DNA of 64,000 bases from Bacteroidota bacterium (GCA_030706685.1 JAUZOA010000012.1:1-64000), one strand, 5' to 3'. Counted from the first letter of the stretch, positions 36,347 through 46,393 are shown. The notes: generated by a model from the letters alone, not told the origin. Translations and numbers: made by a program.

Positions 36347-38239
36347 TTAAAACCCTTTGCGATCAGCCGGCGTGCTGTTATTACTGGGGTCAGCATCCAT
36401 GAAAATTCCGCCGTCTAATTTTACCGATTCAATCTTCTTTGCAGTCTTAATGACTACCATAGTTTGCTTCGGATCTTTTTCCCAGGCAGAAGGGGTAAGA
36501 TGTTTAGTATCGATGCTACCATCAGTATATTTAATAACTACATCTACCGGCGCAAAGAAGCCACCGATATTTTTGATAGAAATGTTATAGCGTTTGTGTG
36601 ATTTTTTTATGTCATCCAGGGCATAATCAATATATCCATTGCCAAAGAACCAGTTGTTCCAGAACCAGTTCAGGTTCTTACCGGCGACATCACTATAAGT
36701 ATTGAAGAAATCCCAGGGAAGAGGGTGTTTGCCGTTCCAGCGTCGCATATATTCCTGCAGGCATTTTTTAAACAATTCATCACCCAGCAAATCTTTCATA
36801 GCCAGGTAGCCTAAAGAAGCTTTTCCGTATTCGTTGTTACCAAAACCACCGCCGGTTAATGCATCGCCGGGCAAAACAATGGGTAGCTGTTCATCGGAAG
36901 AAGGGTTATTGATCCATCCGCCTACACGAAATTGCTTATAAAATCCTTCCGCTTTTTCCACCCCCAGGTCTTCCCGCCCGATTAATATCTCAAAAGTGGT
37001 GGCCCATCCTTCATCCATAAAACCATAGCGGGTTTCATTGATCCCCATATAGAATGGCATATAGGTATGCGCGATCTCATGTTCGGCTACAAAACGGGAG
37101 AATGTAGTGTCTCCATAAGTTTCATCATTTGCCATCATGGGATATTCCATTCCGGCATAACCCTGGAACACGGTTGTTTTTTCATAAGGATAAGGAACAC
37201 CCGGCCAATTATGCGATAGCCAATCAAGAGAATGTCTTGCATACTGCGCTACATGGTGATAATCGGCAGCCGTGTCATTATAAGCTGCCTGCGCACTGGC
37301 CCTTCTTTTAGTGGCATCATCTACGATTACACTGGTACCATCCCAGTTAAAATGATCGCTGAGACCAAAAGCCATATCCGGGATATTCGTTGCCCGGAAC
37401 TGCCAGCTATTGACTGCATTTTGCGTTGTTACGTTTTTGGCGGCAAGGTCCTCTTTGGTAACAATGCGTATGGTTTGATCGGAAGTAAGCGATTCCCTGA
37501 ATCGTTTTAAGAAAGTTGGCTGCAATAATTTTTCAGGCTCCTGCAAGGTTCCTGTGCCCCAAACGATATAATTCTTCGGGGCATTTATCGTAACAGTATA
37601 ATCATTGAAATCGCTGTAAAACTCATGCGACTCCATAAAATTCATACGATCCCATCCATTATAATCATCGTATACTGCTACCCTGGGATAGAAATAAGCT
37701 AAGAAATAAGTAGTGGAATCAATCATTCCTTCACGGCCGCTCTCCAGTGATATTTGATAATGCCAGTCAAAAGAAAGTTGTACGGAGTCATGTGGCGCCA
37801 ATGGCTGCGGAAGACGTGCGCCAACATTTGTAAATACAAAGGGATCATCCCGGAACGTTCTTGTTTGCCCGTTCACAGCAAATTTGTCGATATGAACCCC
37901 TGAAGTAAGATAATCAGGCGACGCTCCATTGTTGCGCGGCGCTCCTTGTTTATGAATATTGAGAAAAAGTTTTATTGAAGGATTCCGGATGGTATCCGGG
38001 CTGTTATTAAAATATGTGATCGTTTCACTGCCTTTGATGTTCCGGTCAGGCGGCATGGCACTAATATCAATTGTATATCGCCCATGATTCTGCCAGTAAT
38101 TTTTGCCGGGTTTCCCATCCGGCGAGCGGGTGCCTTTTTTAAAAGCATTCTGTATATCACGCGGCATAAACAGATCCTGTGCTTTTACCCATTGAAAACA
38201 AATGATGGCAATGCTGAATAAAAAAAATATCCGGCGCAT
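36347..38239 (-). CDS. M1-family zinc aminopeptidase-like protein, copy 2
   Basis: 630 aa from the ATG at 38239 (MRRIFFLFSIAIICFQWVKA, a signal peptide); an open extension of nine codons is not needed. Zinc site HEIAH (387-391) with Glu410. The GAMEN position is AGMEY. Upstream of copy 1 on the same strand, so the pair may be co-transcribed. Both copies look active; substrate preference unknown. Confidence 0.9.
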   Translation of the reverse strand: MRRIFFLFSIAIICFQWVKAQDLFMPRDIQNAFKKGTRSPDGKPGKNYWQNHGRYTIDISAMPPDRNIKGSETITYFNNSPDTIRNPSIKLFLNIHKQGAPRNNGASPDYLTSGVHIDKFAVNGQTRTFRDDPFVFTNVGARLPQPLAPHDSVQLSFDWHYQISLESGREGMIDSTTYFLAYFYPRVAVYDDYNGWDRMNFMESHEFYSDFNDYTVTINAPKNYIVWGTGTLQEPEKLLQPTFLKRFRESLTSDQTIRIVTKEDLAAKNVTTQNAVNSWQFRATNIPDMAFGLSDHFNWDGTSVIVDDATKRRASAQAAYNDTAADYHHVAQYARHSLDWLSHNWPGVPYPYEKTTVFQGYAGMEYPMMANDETYGDTTFSRFVAEHEIAHTYMPFYMGINETRYGFMDEGWATTFEILIGREDLGVEKAEGFYKQFRVGGWINNPSSDEQLPIVLPGDALTGGGFGNNEYGKASLGYLAMKDLLGDELFKKCLQEYMRRWNGKHPLPWDFFNTYSDVAGKNLNWFWNNWFFGNGYIDYALDDIKKSHKRYNISIKNIGGFFAPVDVVIKYTDGSIDTKHLTPSAWEKDPKQTMVVIKTAKKIESVKLDGGIFMDADPSNNSTPADRKGF

Positions 38240-38408
38240 AGTAGTAGTGATTTTATGAAAGATCAAACTAATTTGGCCATTCGCCGGCTTTCTTTTGACA
38301 AAAGGTTGGAGGAAAGGATAATTGACAAAACAGGCCTGTCCTATAAGGTCTCTTCTCCTGGAAAATCAGTTATTTGATCAGCAAATCTTACGGGTTATAT
38401 CTGTTTTT

Positions 38409-38912
38409 TTAAGGATAACATTTTAAACGATTATACACCACGCAAAATCCTGCCCTGTTGACCAGCCAGTATCCGGCAGCCTCAAGCAAATAGGCATACC
38501 ACTTCTTTTTTTCGCAACCGGATATTTTCACGGCGACGGCTCCCGTCATAAAAAGATGATCGATAAATCGTGTCAGGTGATATCCATCCGTCAGGAATAC
38601 CAGCCATGTACGGCTGCCCGGAAATTTTGCTCCCTCTTTAGGGTCGCCATTCTTGTATTTATTGGCGCCGCTTAATGAAGGTTTCCAGAATTGATCATTG
38701 GAATGGGGAAACACTTTTTTAAACCCGTCATACTGGTACATCAATGCCTGGTTTAACCCGTCGGCTGCCCCAGAAAGAAACATCATTGACCCGGTAATGG
38801 CATAATTTGTAATTCTTTTCTTCCGTAGCTTTTTTAATTCTTCGTCAGGGTTTTGACAATAACTGGCAATAGCAGCCGCCAGCAATAGCAGTACGAAAAG
38901 TGCCTGTCTCAT
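38409..38912 (-). CDS. Hypothetical exported protein
   Basis: 167 aa. A signal peptide (MRQALFVLLLLAAAIASYCQ) is followed by a charged KKLRKKR stretch and two or three hydrophobic segments. It contains FLTDGYHLTRFIDHLFMTG. Not recognised. The composition resembles small membrane proteins found beside DUF2279 genes, but that link is weak. Monocistronic. Confidence 0.65.
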   Translation of the reverse strand: MRQALFVLLLLAAAIASYCQNPDEELKKLRKKRITNYAITGSMMFLSGAADGLNQALMYQYDGFKKVFPHSNDQFWKPSLSGANKYKNGDPKEGAKFPGSRTWLVFLTDGYHLTRFIDHLFMTGAVAVKISGCEKKKWYAYLLEAAGYWLVNRAGFCVVYNRLKCYP

Positions 38913-39031
38913 AGTATAGCATTTTATTTAAACTGAAATGGTTTAACCTCATATATTGAATAACTACCGGGCAGGAATGGTTTGGCGATACACGCGGTAT
39001 TGGATATCTGCTATAGACAAAATCATCTTAG

Positions 39032-39076
39032 CCGGTTCAATAACCGGACTACCAACTATTGTTTTTGCAATAGTTG
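39032..39076. repeat. Two adjacent short hairpins
   Basis: CCGGTT-CAAT-AACCGG (39032-39047) and CAACTATTG-TTTTTG-CAATAGTTG (39053-39076, perfect 9-bp stem), in the gene-free stretch 38913-39385. No T-run follows, so termination is doubtful. A 60-codon ORF across them has no protein character. Confidence 0.45.
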
Positions 39077-39228
39077 CCCTATGCCAAGGTTTGACGAAAA
39101 TTGAAGTATTCTTTTACAGGTGTGTTCAAAAGGATTAAGGATCGCAGAATGTCTGAGGCGGTCTCTAAGATAACGCAATACTAAGATATAGATTAAAAAA
39201 AGATTAAAATATTTTTTAAAGAGTTATC

Positions 39229-39266
39229 AACCTTACTAGTCTTGCAAGAGACATAATAGTTGACAA
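39229..39266. repeat. GTTGTCAACCTT-type inverted repeat, copy 3
   Basis: GTTATCAACCTTACTAG at the left and AGTTGACAACT at the right, with GTCTTGCAAGAGAC between. The inverse complement aligns with copy 1 (29956-30013) over the arms and the internal CAAGACT/GTCTCT words. Confidence 0.5.
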
Positions 39267-39291
39267 CTCTGCCTGCAAAGGCTGGCAACTC

Positions 39292-39322
39292 TTGCCCAAT
39301 TCCCTGTTTTCAAATAACTTCG
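39292..39322 (+). promoter_or_regulatory. Bacteroidota-type promoter of lpdA
   Basis: TTG (39292-39294), 20-base spacer, TAACTTCG (39315-39322), one base off consensus, 63 bases before the lpdA start. Confidence 0.5.
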
Positions 39323-39385
39323 CACCTCATTATTGAAAAACCCGACCGAAACAGGTCTATTTACTTATCAATTAATCAACTAAAC

Positions 39386-40789
39386 ATGGCATACGATGTA
39401 GTCGTGATCGGCAGCGGCCCCGGTGGTTATGTGGCAGCTATCCGCGCATCACAGTTAGGATTTAAGACAGCGATCATTGAAAAAGAAAGCCTCGGCGGTA
39501 TCTGCCTGAACTGGGGTTGCATTCCTACCAAGGCATTATTGAAAAGCGCCCAGGTAAATGAATATATCAAACATGCCAGGGACTTCGGTATTGAAGCCAG
39601 CGGCAAACCCGATTTCCCGGCTGTGATTAAAAGAAGCCGCGGCGTAGCAGATAAAATGAGCCGTGGCGTCCAGTTCCTGATGAAAAAAAATAAGATTGAC
39701 GTGGTAATGGGTGTTGGCAAAATCACCGGGAAAGGGAAAATAGAAGTAACCGGTACCGATGGCAAAAAGCAAACTGTGGAAGCCAAACATATTATCCTGG
39801 CCACCGGCGCCAGGAGCCGTGAATTGCCCAGCATGAAAATAGATGGCAAAAAGATCATCGGCTACCGCGAAGCCATGAATCTTCCTTCTCAGCCAAAATC
39901 ACTGATCGTTGTGGGCAGCGGGGCAATTGGAGTTGAATTCGGGTATTTTTATAATAGCATGGGAACAAAAGTGACCATTGTTGAATTTTTGCCAAGAGTA
40001 GTTCCTGTAGAAGATGAAGAAATATCCAAAGAATTGGAGAAAAACCTGAAGAAACAGGGTATTGATATCATGACAAGCAGTGAAGTAACCTCTGTGGATA
40101 CTTCCGTCAATGGTGTAAAAGCGAAAATAAAAACCCCCGATGGTGAAAAGATACTGGAAGCCGATATTTTACTAAGCGCTGTCGGCATATCTGCCAACAT
40201 CGAAGGAATTGGCCTGGAAGAAATGGGTATCAAAACCGACAAAGGACGAATACTGGTTGACAAATATTACCAGACCAATATTCCCGGCATTTATGCTATC
40301 GGTGACTGCGCTCCCGGCCAGGCATTAGCGCATGTGGCGAGTAAGGAAGGGATCATTTGCGCAGAAGCGATCGGCTTCAATGAGAAAAAATTCAATCATA
40401 AACCAGAACCATTGGATTATAACAACGTACCGGGTTGTACCTATTGTGTTCCCGAAATCGCTTCTGTGGGTTATACGGAAAAACAGGCAAGAGATGCAGG
40501 TTATGAAGTGAAAGTGGGCAAGTTCCCCCTCAGCGCCAGCGGCAAAGCTTCTGCAGCCGGGCATTTGGAAGGTTTCATCAAAGTGGTCTTTGATGCCAAA
40601 TACGGTGAATGGCTGGGTACCCACATGATCGGCTACAATGTAACCGAGATAATCATTGAAACAGTAGTGGGCAGAAAATTAGAAACCACCTATCATGAAG
40701 TACTGAACAGCATACATCCTCACCCAACCATCAGCGAAAGTGTGAAAGATGCGATAGAGGTGGCGTATGGGGAGGCGATTCATTTGTAG
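39386..40789 (+). CDS. lpdA: Dihydrolipoyl dehydrogenase
   Basis: 467 aa from the ATG at 39386 (MAYDVVVIGSGPGGYVAAIR); the open frame upstream is not family sequence. FAD-binding GxGxxG (9-14), redox pair GGICLNWGC (Cys40, Cys45), NAD motif VVGSGAIGVEFG and the C-terminal His-Glu pair in HPHPTISE. It reoxidises dihydrolipoamide of 2-oxoacid dehydrogenases or the glycine cleavage system. Monocistronic; the E1/E2 genes are not in the window. Confidence 0.96.
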   Translation: MAYDVVVIGSGPGGYVAAIRASQLGFKTAIIEKESLGGICLNWGCIPTKALLKSAQVNEYIKHARDFGIEASGKPDFPAVIKRSRGVADKMSRGVQFLMKKNKIDVVMGVGKITGKGKIEVTGTDGKKQTVEAKHIILATGARSRELPSMKIDGKKIIGYREAMNLPSQPKSLIVVGSGAIGVEFGYFYNSMGTKVTIVEFLPRVVPVEDEEISKELEKNLKKQGIDIMTSSEVTSVDTSVNGVKAKIKTPDGEKILEADILLSAVGISANIEGIGLEEMGIKTDKGRILVDKYYQTNIPGIYAIGDCAPGQALAHVASKEGIICAEAIGFNEKKFNHKPEPLDYNNVPGCTYCVPEIASVGYTEKQARDAGYEVKVGKFPLSASGKASAAGHLEGFIKVVFDAKYGEWLGTHMIGYNVTEIIIETVVGRKLETTYHEVLNSIHPHPTISESVKDAIEVAYGEAIHL

Positions 40790-40794
40790 TGATA

Positions 40795-40843
40795 ATCGTT
40801 CAAGGGTTATAAACGATTTAAACCTTTATAACCCTTAAACGAT
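40795..40843. terminator. 19-bp inverted repeat between lpdA and pcm
   Basis: Arms ATCGTTCAAGGGTTATAAA (40795-40813) and TTTATAACCCTTAAACGAT (40825-40843), one mismatch, 11-base loop. Between two convergent genes, so probably a bidirectional terminator. Confidence 0.7.
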
Positions 40844-40850
40844 AAACACT

Positions 40851-41519
40851 TCACCCCTTTTTCCCTCCTACCATTGGCACAAAAGAGAAATTATCGAAAA
40901 CTTCTTCTTTTAATTTATCGTTCCCCAGTTTTGTAATACGCCGCATTTGTTGTACCTCTCCGGATCCAAGAGGGATAACCATCATCCCGCCAGTTTTTAA
41001 TTGTTGTATCAGTTTCTGTGGTATCTCCGGCGCTGCGGCAGTGATCAATACTTTATCAAAAGGCGCATAAGTAGGTAAGCCTTCATAGCCATCACCGTAA
41101 AAGAATTTAATGGAAGGATATTTTTTAAGAAAAGCAAAATTCCTGTTTCCTTCAAACAGCTTCTTTTGCCTTTCTATTGTATAAACCTGCGCCCCCATTA
41201 GCGCCAATACGACGGCCTGGTAAGCGCTACCGGTTCCTATTTCCAGTATTTTTTCAAAGGGTTTCACTTCCAGCAACTGCGTTTGATAGGCGACCGTGTA
41301 GGGCTGTGATATGGTTTGTCCCTCCCCGATCGGGAAAGAACGGTCCTCGTAAGCTACTTCATCAAATGCAGAATCAAGGAAAAAATGGCGGGGAATATTC
41401 CCAATAGCATCCAATACCTTTTCATCGGTAATACCTTTGCCCCTGACTGTATCCACGAGTTTTTTTCTTAGCCCTTTATGACGGTATGTATCTTCTACTG
41501 GTCTCATAAGATGGCGCAA
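40851..41519 (-). CDS. pcm: Protein-L-isoaspartate O-methyltransferase
   Basis: 222 aa, full length. Signature ISQPYTVAYQTQLL and SAM motif ILEIGTGSAYQAVVLA, then VLITAAAPEIPQKL. The enzyme methylates damaged isoaspartyl residues to start repair. The start at MRHLMRPVEDTYRHKG is as usual for the phylum. Monocistronic; convergent with lpdA. Confidence 0.94.
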   Translation of the reverse strand: MRHLMRPVEDTYRHKGLRKKLVDTVRGKGITDEKVLDAIGNIPRHFFLDSAFDEVAYEDRSFPIGEGQTISQPYTVAYQTQLLEVKPFEKILEIGTGSAYQAVVLALMGAQVYTIERQKKLFEGNRNFAFLKKYPSIKFFYGDGYEGLPTYAPFDKVLITAAAPEIPQKLIQQLKTGGMMVIPLGSGEVQQMRRITKLGNDKLKEEVFDNFSFVPMVGGKKG

Positions 41520-41635
41520 GATAGGCTAAGAGGACAAAGAGAAAAAGCGAGAATCATATGGTTTTCTGAAAATCATTTTTATTCGTCACCATTCTCTCTC
41601 ATACTGAAAAAACCACCATTGGAAATGCAAAAAAA

Positions 41636-43360
41636 TCACAGCTTCATATCCTTAATGATCGCTTTTATCTTTTCATCCAACTGTTTATTCACTTTATCAA
41701 AATCAGCGGCACTATGCAGCTTTGTATTCACACTGAAATAGAATTTGATCTTGGGTTCTGTTCCCGAAGGACGGGCAGATATTTTACTTCCATCCGCCAG
41801 TATGAATTGCAGCACATTCGATTTCGGCAATTTGATCGCCCAGTCTTCTCCTGTTTTCAGGTTCTTACCTTTCTGCAACTGGTAATCCAGCAATTGCGTT
41901 ACATCTGATCCATTGATCACCTTTGGAGGATTGGCCCGGTAACTTTCCATCATCGCGGCTATCTGCTGCTGTCCATCCATTCCTTTTTTGGTAATGGAAA
42001 TCAGGTCTTCCTTATAAAAACCATATTCAACATACAGGTCGAGCAGCTTATCGAACAATGCCCTCCCCTTTTCTTTTTCATAAGCCGCCATTTCGCACAG
42101 GATGGCTACAGCACTTACAGCATCTTTATCCCGGATCTTATCGCCGATCATGAGACCGAAACTTTCTTCCCCGCCAATCACATAATTTTCTTTCCCTTCT
42201 TTCTCTCTTATCAATTCCGCGATCCATTTAAAACCAGTCAGCACGTTGTAACAGTTCACCCCATTCTTTTCCGCAATACGGTTGATCATACCGGTAGTGA
42301 CGATCGTGGTAATCACCATATCATTCGGCCTCGCAATACCTTTTGTTTTTCTTGCTTCGATGATATAATTAAAAGCCAGTACCGCTGTCTGGTTGCCATT
42401 CATCAGCACCCATTCCCCGTGATTATTTTTTATACCAATACCTACCCTGTCGGCATCCGGATCTGTACCAAGTAAAATACCCGCGTCGAGTTCCTTTGCT
42501 TTTTTCAACCCAATACTCATCGTTTCCTTCTCTTCAGGATTGGGATATATCACCGTGGGAAAATTTCCGTCCGGCTTACTTTGCTCCTCTACTATATTAA
42601 CATTAGTAAAGCCAAAACGCTTCAGTACTTCCGGTACCAGCATGATACCTGTACCATGAATCGGGGTGTAGACTATTTTCAGGTCCTTATGTTTCGCTAT
42701 CACATCGGGGTACACGCTCAGTCCCTTCACCATCTTGATATATTCTTCATCCACCTCTTTACCAATGATCGTCACATTTTCTTCGCCACCAGTCCACTTT
42801 ACATCGTTCACGCTGCCGATCTTTTCTACTTCCCGGATCACGTTCTTATCATGCGGCGGCACTAATTGTCCGCCATCGTTCCAATAAGCTTTATAACCAT
42901 TATATTCTTTGGGATTATGCGAAGCCGTACAAACTACCCCGCCCTGGCAACCCAGGTAACGAATAGCAAACGATAATTCCGGTGTGGGCCGCAAAGCTTC
43001 GAATAAAAAAACCCTGATCCCATTCGCACCAAATACATTGGCCGTAGTCTCTGCGAAGAACCGGCTGTTATTACGGCTGTCGTGAGCGATCGCTACTTTC
43101 ACCTGTTCATCCGGGAAAGATTGTTTCAGGTAATTAGCATAACCCTGCGTCGCCATTCCCACCGTATATTTATTCATCCGGTTAGTACCTGCTCCCATGA
43201 TACCGCGAAGACCACCGGTACCAAACTCCAGGTTGCGGTAAAAGGCATCCGTTAATTCATCCGGCTTTTCTTTTTTCAAACGGGTTATCTCGTCTTTGGT
43301 CGCCTGGTCAAACCCACCGTTGAGCCAGGTATTTATTTTTTCCTGTATTGCTGCATCCAT
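41636..43360 (-). CDS. Phospho-sugar mutase (phosphoglucomutase/phosphomannomutase family)
   Basis: 574 aa, the long type common in Bacteroidota. The active serine is in TASHNPKEYNGYKAYW, the metal loop is GTDPDADRVGI, the sugar-binding loop is GGEESFG and the phosphate-binding loop RPSGTEPKIKFY. It interconverts hexose 1- and 6-phosphates for glycan and glycogen synthesis. Monocistronic. A near-consensus box TAACTTTC lies about 33 bases upstream. Confidence 0.93.
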   Translation of the reverse strand: MDAAIQEKINTWLNGGFDQATKDEITRLKKEKPDELTDAFYRNLEFGTGGLRGIMGAGTNRMNKYTVGMATQGYANYLKQSFPDEQVKVAIAHDSRNNSRFFAETTANVFGANGIRVFLFEALRPTPELSFAIRYLGCQGGVVCTASHNPKEYNGYKAYWNDGGQLVPPHDKNVIREVEKIGSVNDVKWTGGEENVTIIGKEVDEEYIKMVKGLSVYPDVIAKHKDLKIVYTPIHGTGIMLVPEVLKRFGFTNVNIVEEQSKPDGNFPTVIYPNPEEKETMSIGLKKAKELDAGILLGTDPDADRVGIGIKNNHGEWVLMNGNQTAVLAFNYIIEARKTKGIARPNDMVITTIVTTGMINRIAEKNGVNCYNVLTGFKWIAELIREKEGKENYVIGGEESFGLMIGDKIRDKDAVSAVAILCEMAAYEKEKGRALFDKLLDLYVEYGFYKEDLISITKKGMDGQQQIAAMMESYRANPPKVINGSDVTQLLDYQLQKGKNLKTGEDWAIKLPKSNVLQFILADGSKISARPSGTEPKIKFYFSVNTKLHSAADFDKVNKQLDEKIKAIIKDMKL

Positions 43361-43440
43361 AAAACGAAAAGTTAACGTTATATAAACGAGGCGAAAGTTA
43401 TTGAATTTTACTTTTAAAAACTGAAAAGATTAAGTAATCG

Positions 43441-43448
43441 TATTTTTG
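43441..43448 (+). promoter_or_regulatory. TAnnTTTG -7 box upstream of the DUF2279 gene
   Basis: TATTTTTG four bases before the ATG at 43453. The -33 position has CTG instead of TTG. Suggests a leaderless or very short-leader message. Confidence 0.45.
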
Positions 43449-43452
43449 TTTT

Positions 43453-44487
43453 ATGGGGTTACCGGCATCGTTACTACCATCGTCTGTAGTATCATCCTCT
43501 TCAGCGTTCCTTACAAAACTCAGCATTTTCCTATGCGCTGTTTTATTTCACATTTCTTTATTGGCGCAAGATTCAGCGTCTATAACAGTTACCCCGGGAC
43601 CCGGAATCAAACCTCAACCACTGAATATTCATCAGCCTGTTAACCACCAACGATTCTGGCTTGTCACGGGTGTAAACGTTGCCGGCTATGGCGGCTCACT
43701 TATTATATTAAATAAGGCCTGGTATAAAAACTACCCAAGAAGTAGTTTTCATACATTCAACGATGACGGAGAATGGTTGCAGGTAGACAAAGCAGGTCAC
43801 GCCTGGACAGCCTATAATGCCGGCAAAGTTTCGGCTGCTATGTGGAAATGGGCGGGTCTACCTCAAAAAAAAGCCGTATGGATCGGCGGGCTAAGCAGTA
43901 TTTTCTATTTAACAGCTATTGAGTTCCTCGATGGTCATTCCGCCCAATGGGGATGGAGCTGGGGTGATATGGCTGCCAATACCGTTGGTTCGGGACTTTT
44001 TATAGGGCAACAGGCTTTATGGAAGGAAGAGCGCATTCAATATAAATTCTCCTTTCATAGAAAAAACTATGGCGATCCCGTTCTTGAACAACGATCCGAT
44101 GATCTTTTCGGAAAAACATGGTACGAAAGAATGCTGAAAGATTACAATGCCCAAACCTATTGGTTCAGCATCAACCTGCACTCTTTTTTATCCCATAACA
44201 GCAACTGGCCGGCCTGGTTGAATATAGCAGCCGGTTATGGCGCCGATGGAATGTATGGAGGTTTCGAAAACAAATGGCTCGACAATACCGGCAATGAAAT
44301 AGATCGTTCGGATATCTCGAGGAAACGCCAGTTTTATATCGCCCCGGATATTGACTTCACAAAAATCCGGACTAATAAGAAGTGGCTAAGGACTGTCTTT
44401 ACTTTTTTAAATGCTTTCAAATGTCCCGCCCCGGCATTAATGATTGACAGCAAAGGGAAATTCAGTGCTTATGCGTTATATTTTTGA
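43453..44487 (+). CDS. DUF2279 (YfiM-like) membrane-associated protein
   Basis: 344 aa. An N-terminal hydrophobic segment (LSIFLCAVLFHISLLAQ) is followed by the family core: FHTFNDDGEWLQVDKAGHAW, YNAGKVSAA, EFLDGHSAQWGWSWGDMAAN. Family members are outer-membrane lipoprotein-like and of unknown role. The last 130 residues (lipid- or barrel-like strands ending YALYF) suggest outer-membrane insertion. Divergent from the phosphomutase. Confidence 0.87.
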   Translation: MGLPASLLPSSVVSSSSAFLTKLSIFLCAVLFHISLLAQDSASITVTPGPGIKPQPLNIHQPVNHQRFWLVTGVNVAGYGGSLIILNKAWYKNYPRSSFHTFNDDGEWLQVDKAGHAWTAYNAGKVSAAMWKWAGLPQKKAVWIGGLSSIFYLTAIEFLDGHSAQWGWSWGDMAANTVGSGLFIGQQALWKEERIQYKFSFHRKNYGDPVLEQRSDDLFGKTWYERMLKDYNAQTYWFSINLHSFLSHNSNWPAWLNIAAGYGADGMYGGFENKWLDNTGNEIDRSDISRKRQFYIAPDIDFTKIRTNKKWLRTVFTFLNAFKCPAPALMIDSKGKFSAYALYF

Positions 44488-44546
44488 TTTCACACGAAAA
44501 TTGTTGCGACTTAGCGGGATTTCTCGTTTTCGCATGAAACATTAAA

Positions 44547-46361
44547 CTAGTCCAGTTTCCATTCAGCTAGCTTAATAATAGCATCTAAATTCACCGGGAT
44601 CTCCGCATGCATATACACCTGGACAAGCTCGCCCCCATTACTATATTTTTTTACGTAAGCCGAAGCCTCTCCATTTTCATTTTCACCCAGCACTATATCT
44701 ACTTTTCTTTTATCGATTCCAAAAGTGGAAACCCACCTCTCCGGTAATCCACAGTATTTCCCTTTTTCGTTGACAAAACCAGGGAACAAACCTCCAAAAG
44801 CACGGGTGTCGGTAGGGCCATAGTCAAGACTGAGCACGGAATCAATACGGCGATCAGCCAAAGCAGTAATTTCCTGCCCTGCTTCATCTGTCTCATAAAA
44901 AAGAGGGTTGTTGCCCAATAAGATTATTCTTCCCCCATGATCAAGAAATTGCCTGATCAAAGAACTTTTACCATCCCTAATAGTGGCCTTTGTAAAAATA
45001 TCTGTTGCATACACGATAGTCTTGCCCGCAGGCGATGCGGCCGATAAAACGTTGAGCAATGTGTCGGTATTAATGACTTTAAACCCATTGTTGCGAAGAT
45101 AATTCCTGATCCTTACATCGGCGCCGTTATGAAAATAGGCATTTACTTTTTTAGCATCATAATATACATAGCTTTCCTTCGTCACCTTTTGAACAGGCAA
45201 ATGGCCTTTCAGGGCATACAAATGACCATCATCAGACCCTATATACAGTAAGCTATCATCCAGTACCGGCGAAGAAAGAATAATCCCATTCGTGGCAAAT
45301 TGAGAAATCCGTTTGCCTGTTTTCAGATCCAAACAAAATAACTGCCCGTCGAAACAGCCTTCATAGATTTTGTCATTATTAATAAGCGGTGAGGACCAGA
45401 TGGCCTGGGTTCCCTGGAATTTCCAGATCTCTTTGCCGGTATTCAGACTCACCGCTTGCACAAATGCTTTATCTGAAGTACCCGTTATCACAAACGTATC
45501 TTTAACAGCCACAGTAGAAATAATCCAGGAGATAACATGATTGACCGTCCACAGTTGCTTTCCATCATTGGCATCCAAACAATATAAGTATCCATCCCGG
45601 GCTCCAAAGATTATTTTACCCTGGGTAATGACCGGCGCTGCCAGGATGGCCTTCCTGTCAAACCCAAATGGAACGGGGTCAACCGGCTGACCGACGACCT
45701 TAAAGGTCCATTTTACCTTACCCTTCATATCAAGACAATAAAAAACTCCTTCCGAATCCCCTATAAAAATCATGTCATTGGAGATAGCCGCCGTACTTCT
45801 TACTAACCCGGTCGTTTTGAATTTCCAAACGATCTTTCCGTCTTTTGCATTGACCGCATACAAGTAACCATCATCGCTGCCGATATATAATTTGTTTTGA
45901 TATAAAACAGGCGATGAATAATAATAATCGAACCGCCAGGGATAGGAAAGCTTTTCCCCAAGTTTCATTTTCCAGTTCAATTGCCCGCTCAGTTCATTTA
46001 AGCAGTATAGTGTTTGCCCGTTATCTGAGAAATAAATTTTACCCTCCTGGCAGGCTGCCGAAGAGTGAATAGCCTTAGCGGTATGGTATTGCCATTTTAT
46101 TGCCGCGGTCTTTTTATCAATGGCGAAAAATGTTCCCCCGGCCGTCCCAAAATAAACCGTCTTATTATCAATCAACGGCGTTGAACGAACAGGGGCGCCT
46201 GCATCAAACTGCCAGGCTTTTGTATCATATACCTGGTCATAAGAAGTATGGCTGTAAGTCTGATGCGTTATATTATCACGGAACATTTTTGGCGTGCTTG
46301 ACTGGGATGAACACCGGGTGAAAACAAAAAAGATGATCACCGAAAAAATTATTTTTCGCAT
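44547..46361 (-). CDS. PQQ-type beta-propeller protein with C-terminal glutamine-amidotransferase-like domain
   Basis: 604 aa from the ATG at 46361 (MRKIIFSVIIFFVFTRCSSQ, a signal peptide with possible lipid cysteine at 17). Residues about 50-400 carry seven or more repeats of the type 'G..DGYLYAVNAKDGKIVWKF', as in BamB or PQQ-binding propellers. The final 200 residues (VNAYFHNGADVRIRNYL, FLDHGGRIILLGNNP) resemble a ThuA/GATase1 fold. The gene follows an orphan LytTR response regulator by 32 bases and may be under its control. Confidence 0.8.
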   Translation of the reverse strand: MRKIIFSVIIFFVFTRCSSQSSTPKMFRDNITHQTYSHTSYDQVYDTKAWQFDAGAPVRSTPLIDNKTVYFGTAGGTFFAIDKKTAAIKWQYHTAKAIHSSAACQEGKIYFSDNGQTLYCLNELSGQLNWKMKLGEKLSYPWRFDYYYSSPVLYQNKLYIGSDDGYLYAVNAKDGKIVWKFKTTGLVRSTAAISNDMIFIGDSEGVFYCLDMKGKVKWTFKVVGQPVDPVPFGFDRKAILAAPVITQGKIIFGARDGYLYCLDANDGKQLWTVNHVISWIISTVAVKDTFVITGTSDKAFVQAVSLNTGKEIWKFQGTQAIWSSPLINNDKIYEGCFDGQLFCLDLKTGKRISQFATNGIILSSPVLDDSLLYIGSDDGHLYALKGHLPVQKVTKESYVYYDAKKVNAYFHNGADVRIRNYLRNNGFKVINTDTLLNVLSAASPAGKTIVYATDIFTKATIRDGKSSLIRQFLDHGGRIILLGNNPLFYETDEAGQEITALADRRIDSVLSLDYGPTDTRAFGGLFPGFVNEKGKYCGLPERWVSTFGIDKRKVDIVLGENENGEASAYVKKYSNGGELVQVYMHAEIPVNLDAIIKLAEWKLD

Positions 46362-46393
46362 ACAGAAATGAATAAATATAAATGATGATGATG

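Noticed and set aside
38956-39138. 60-codon plus-strand ORF
   Set aside because: It spans two hairpins, and the composition is not protein-like.
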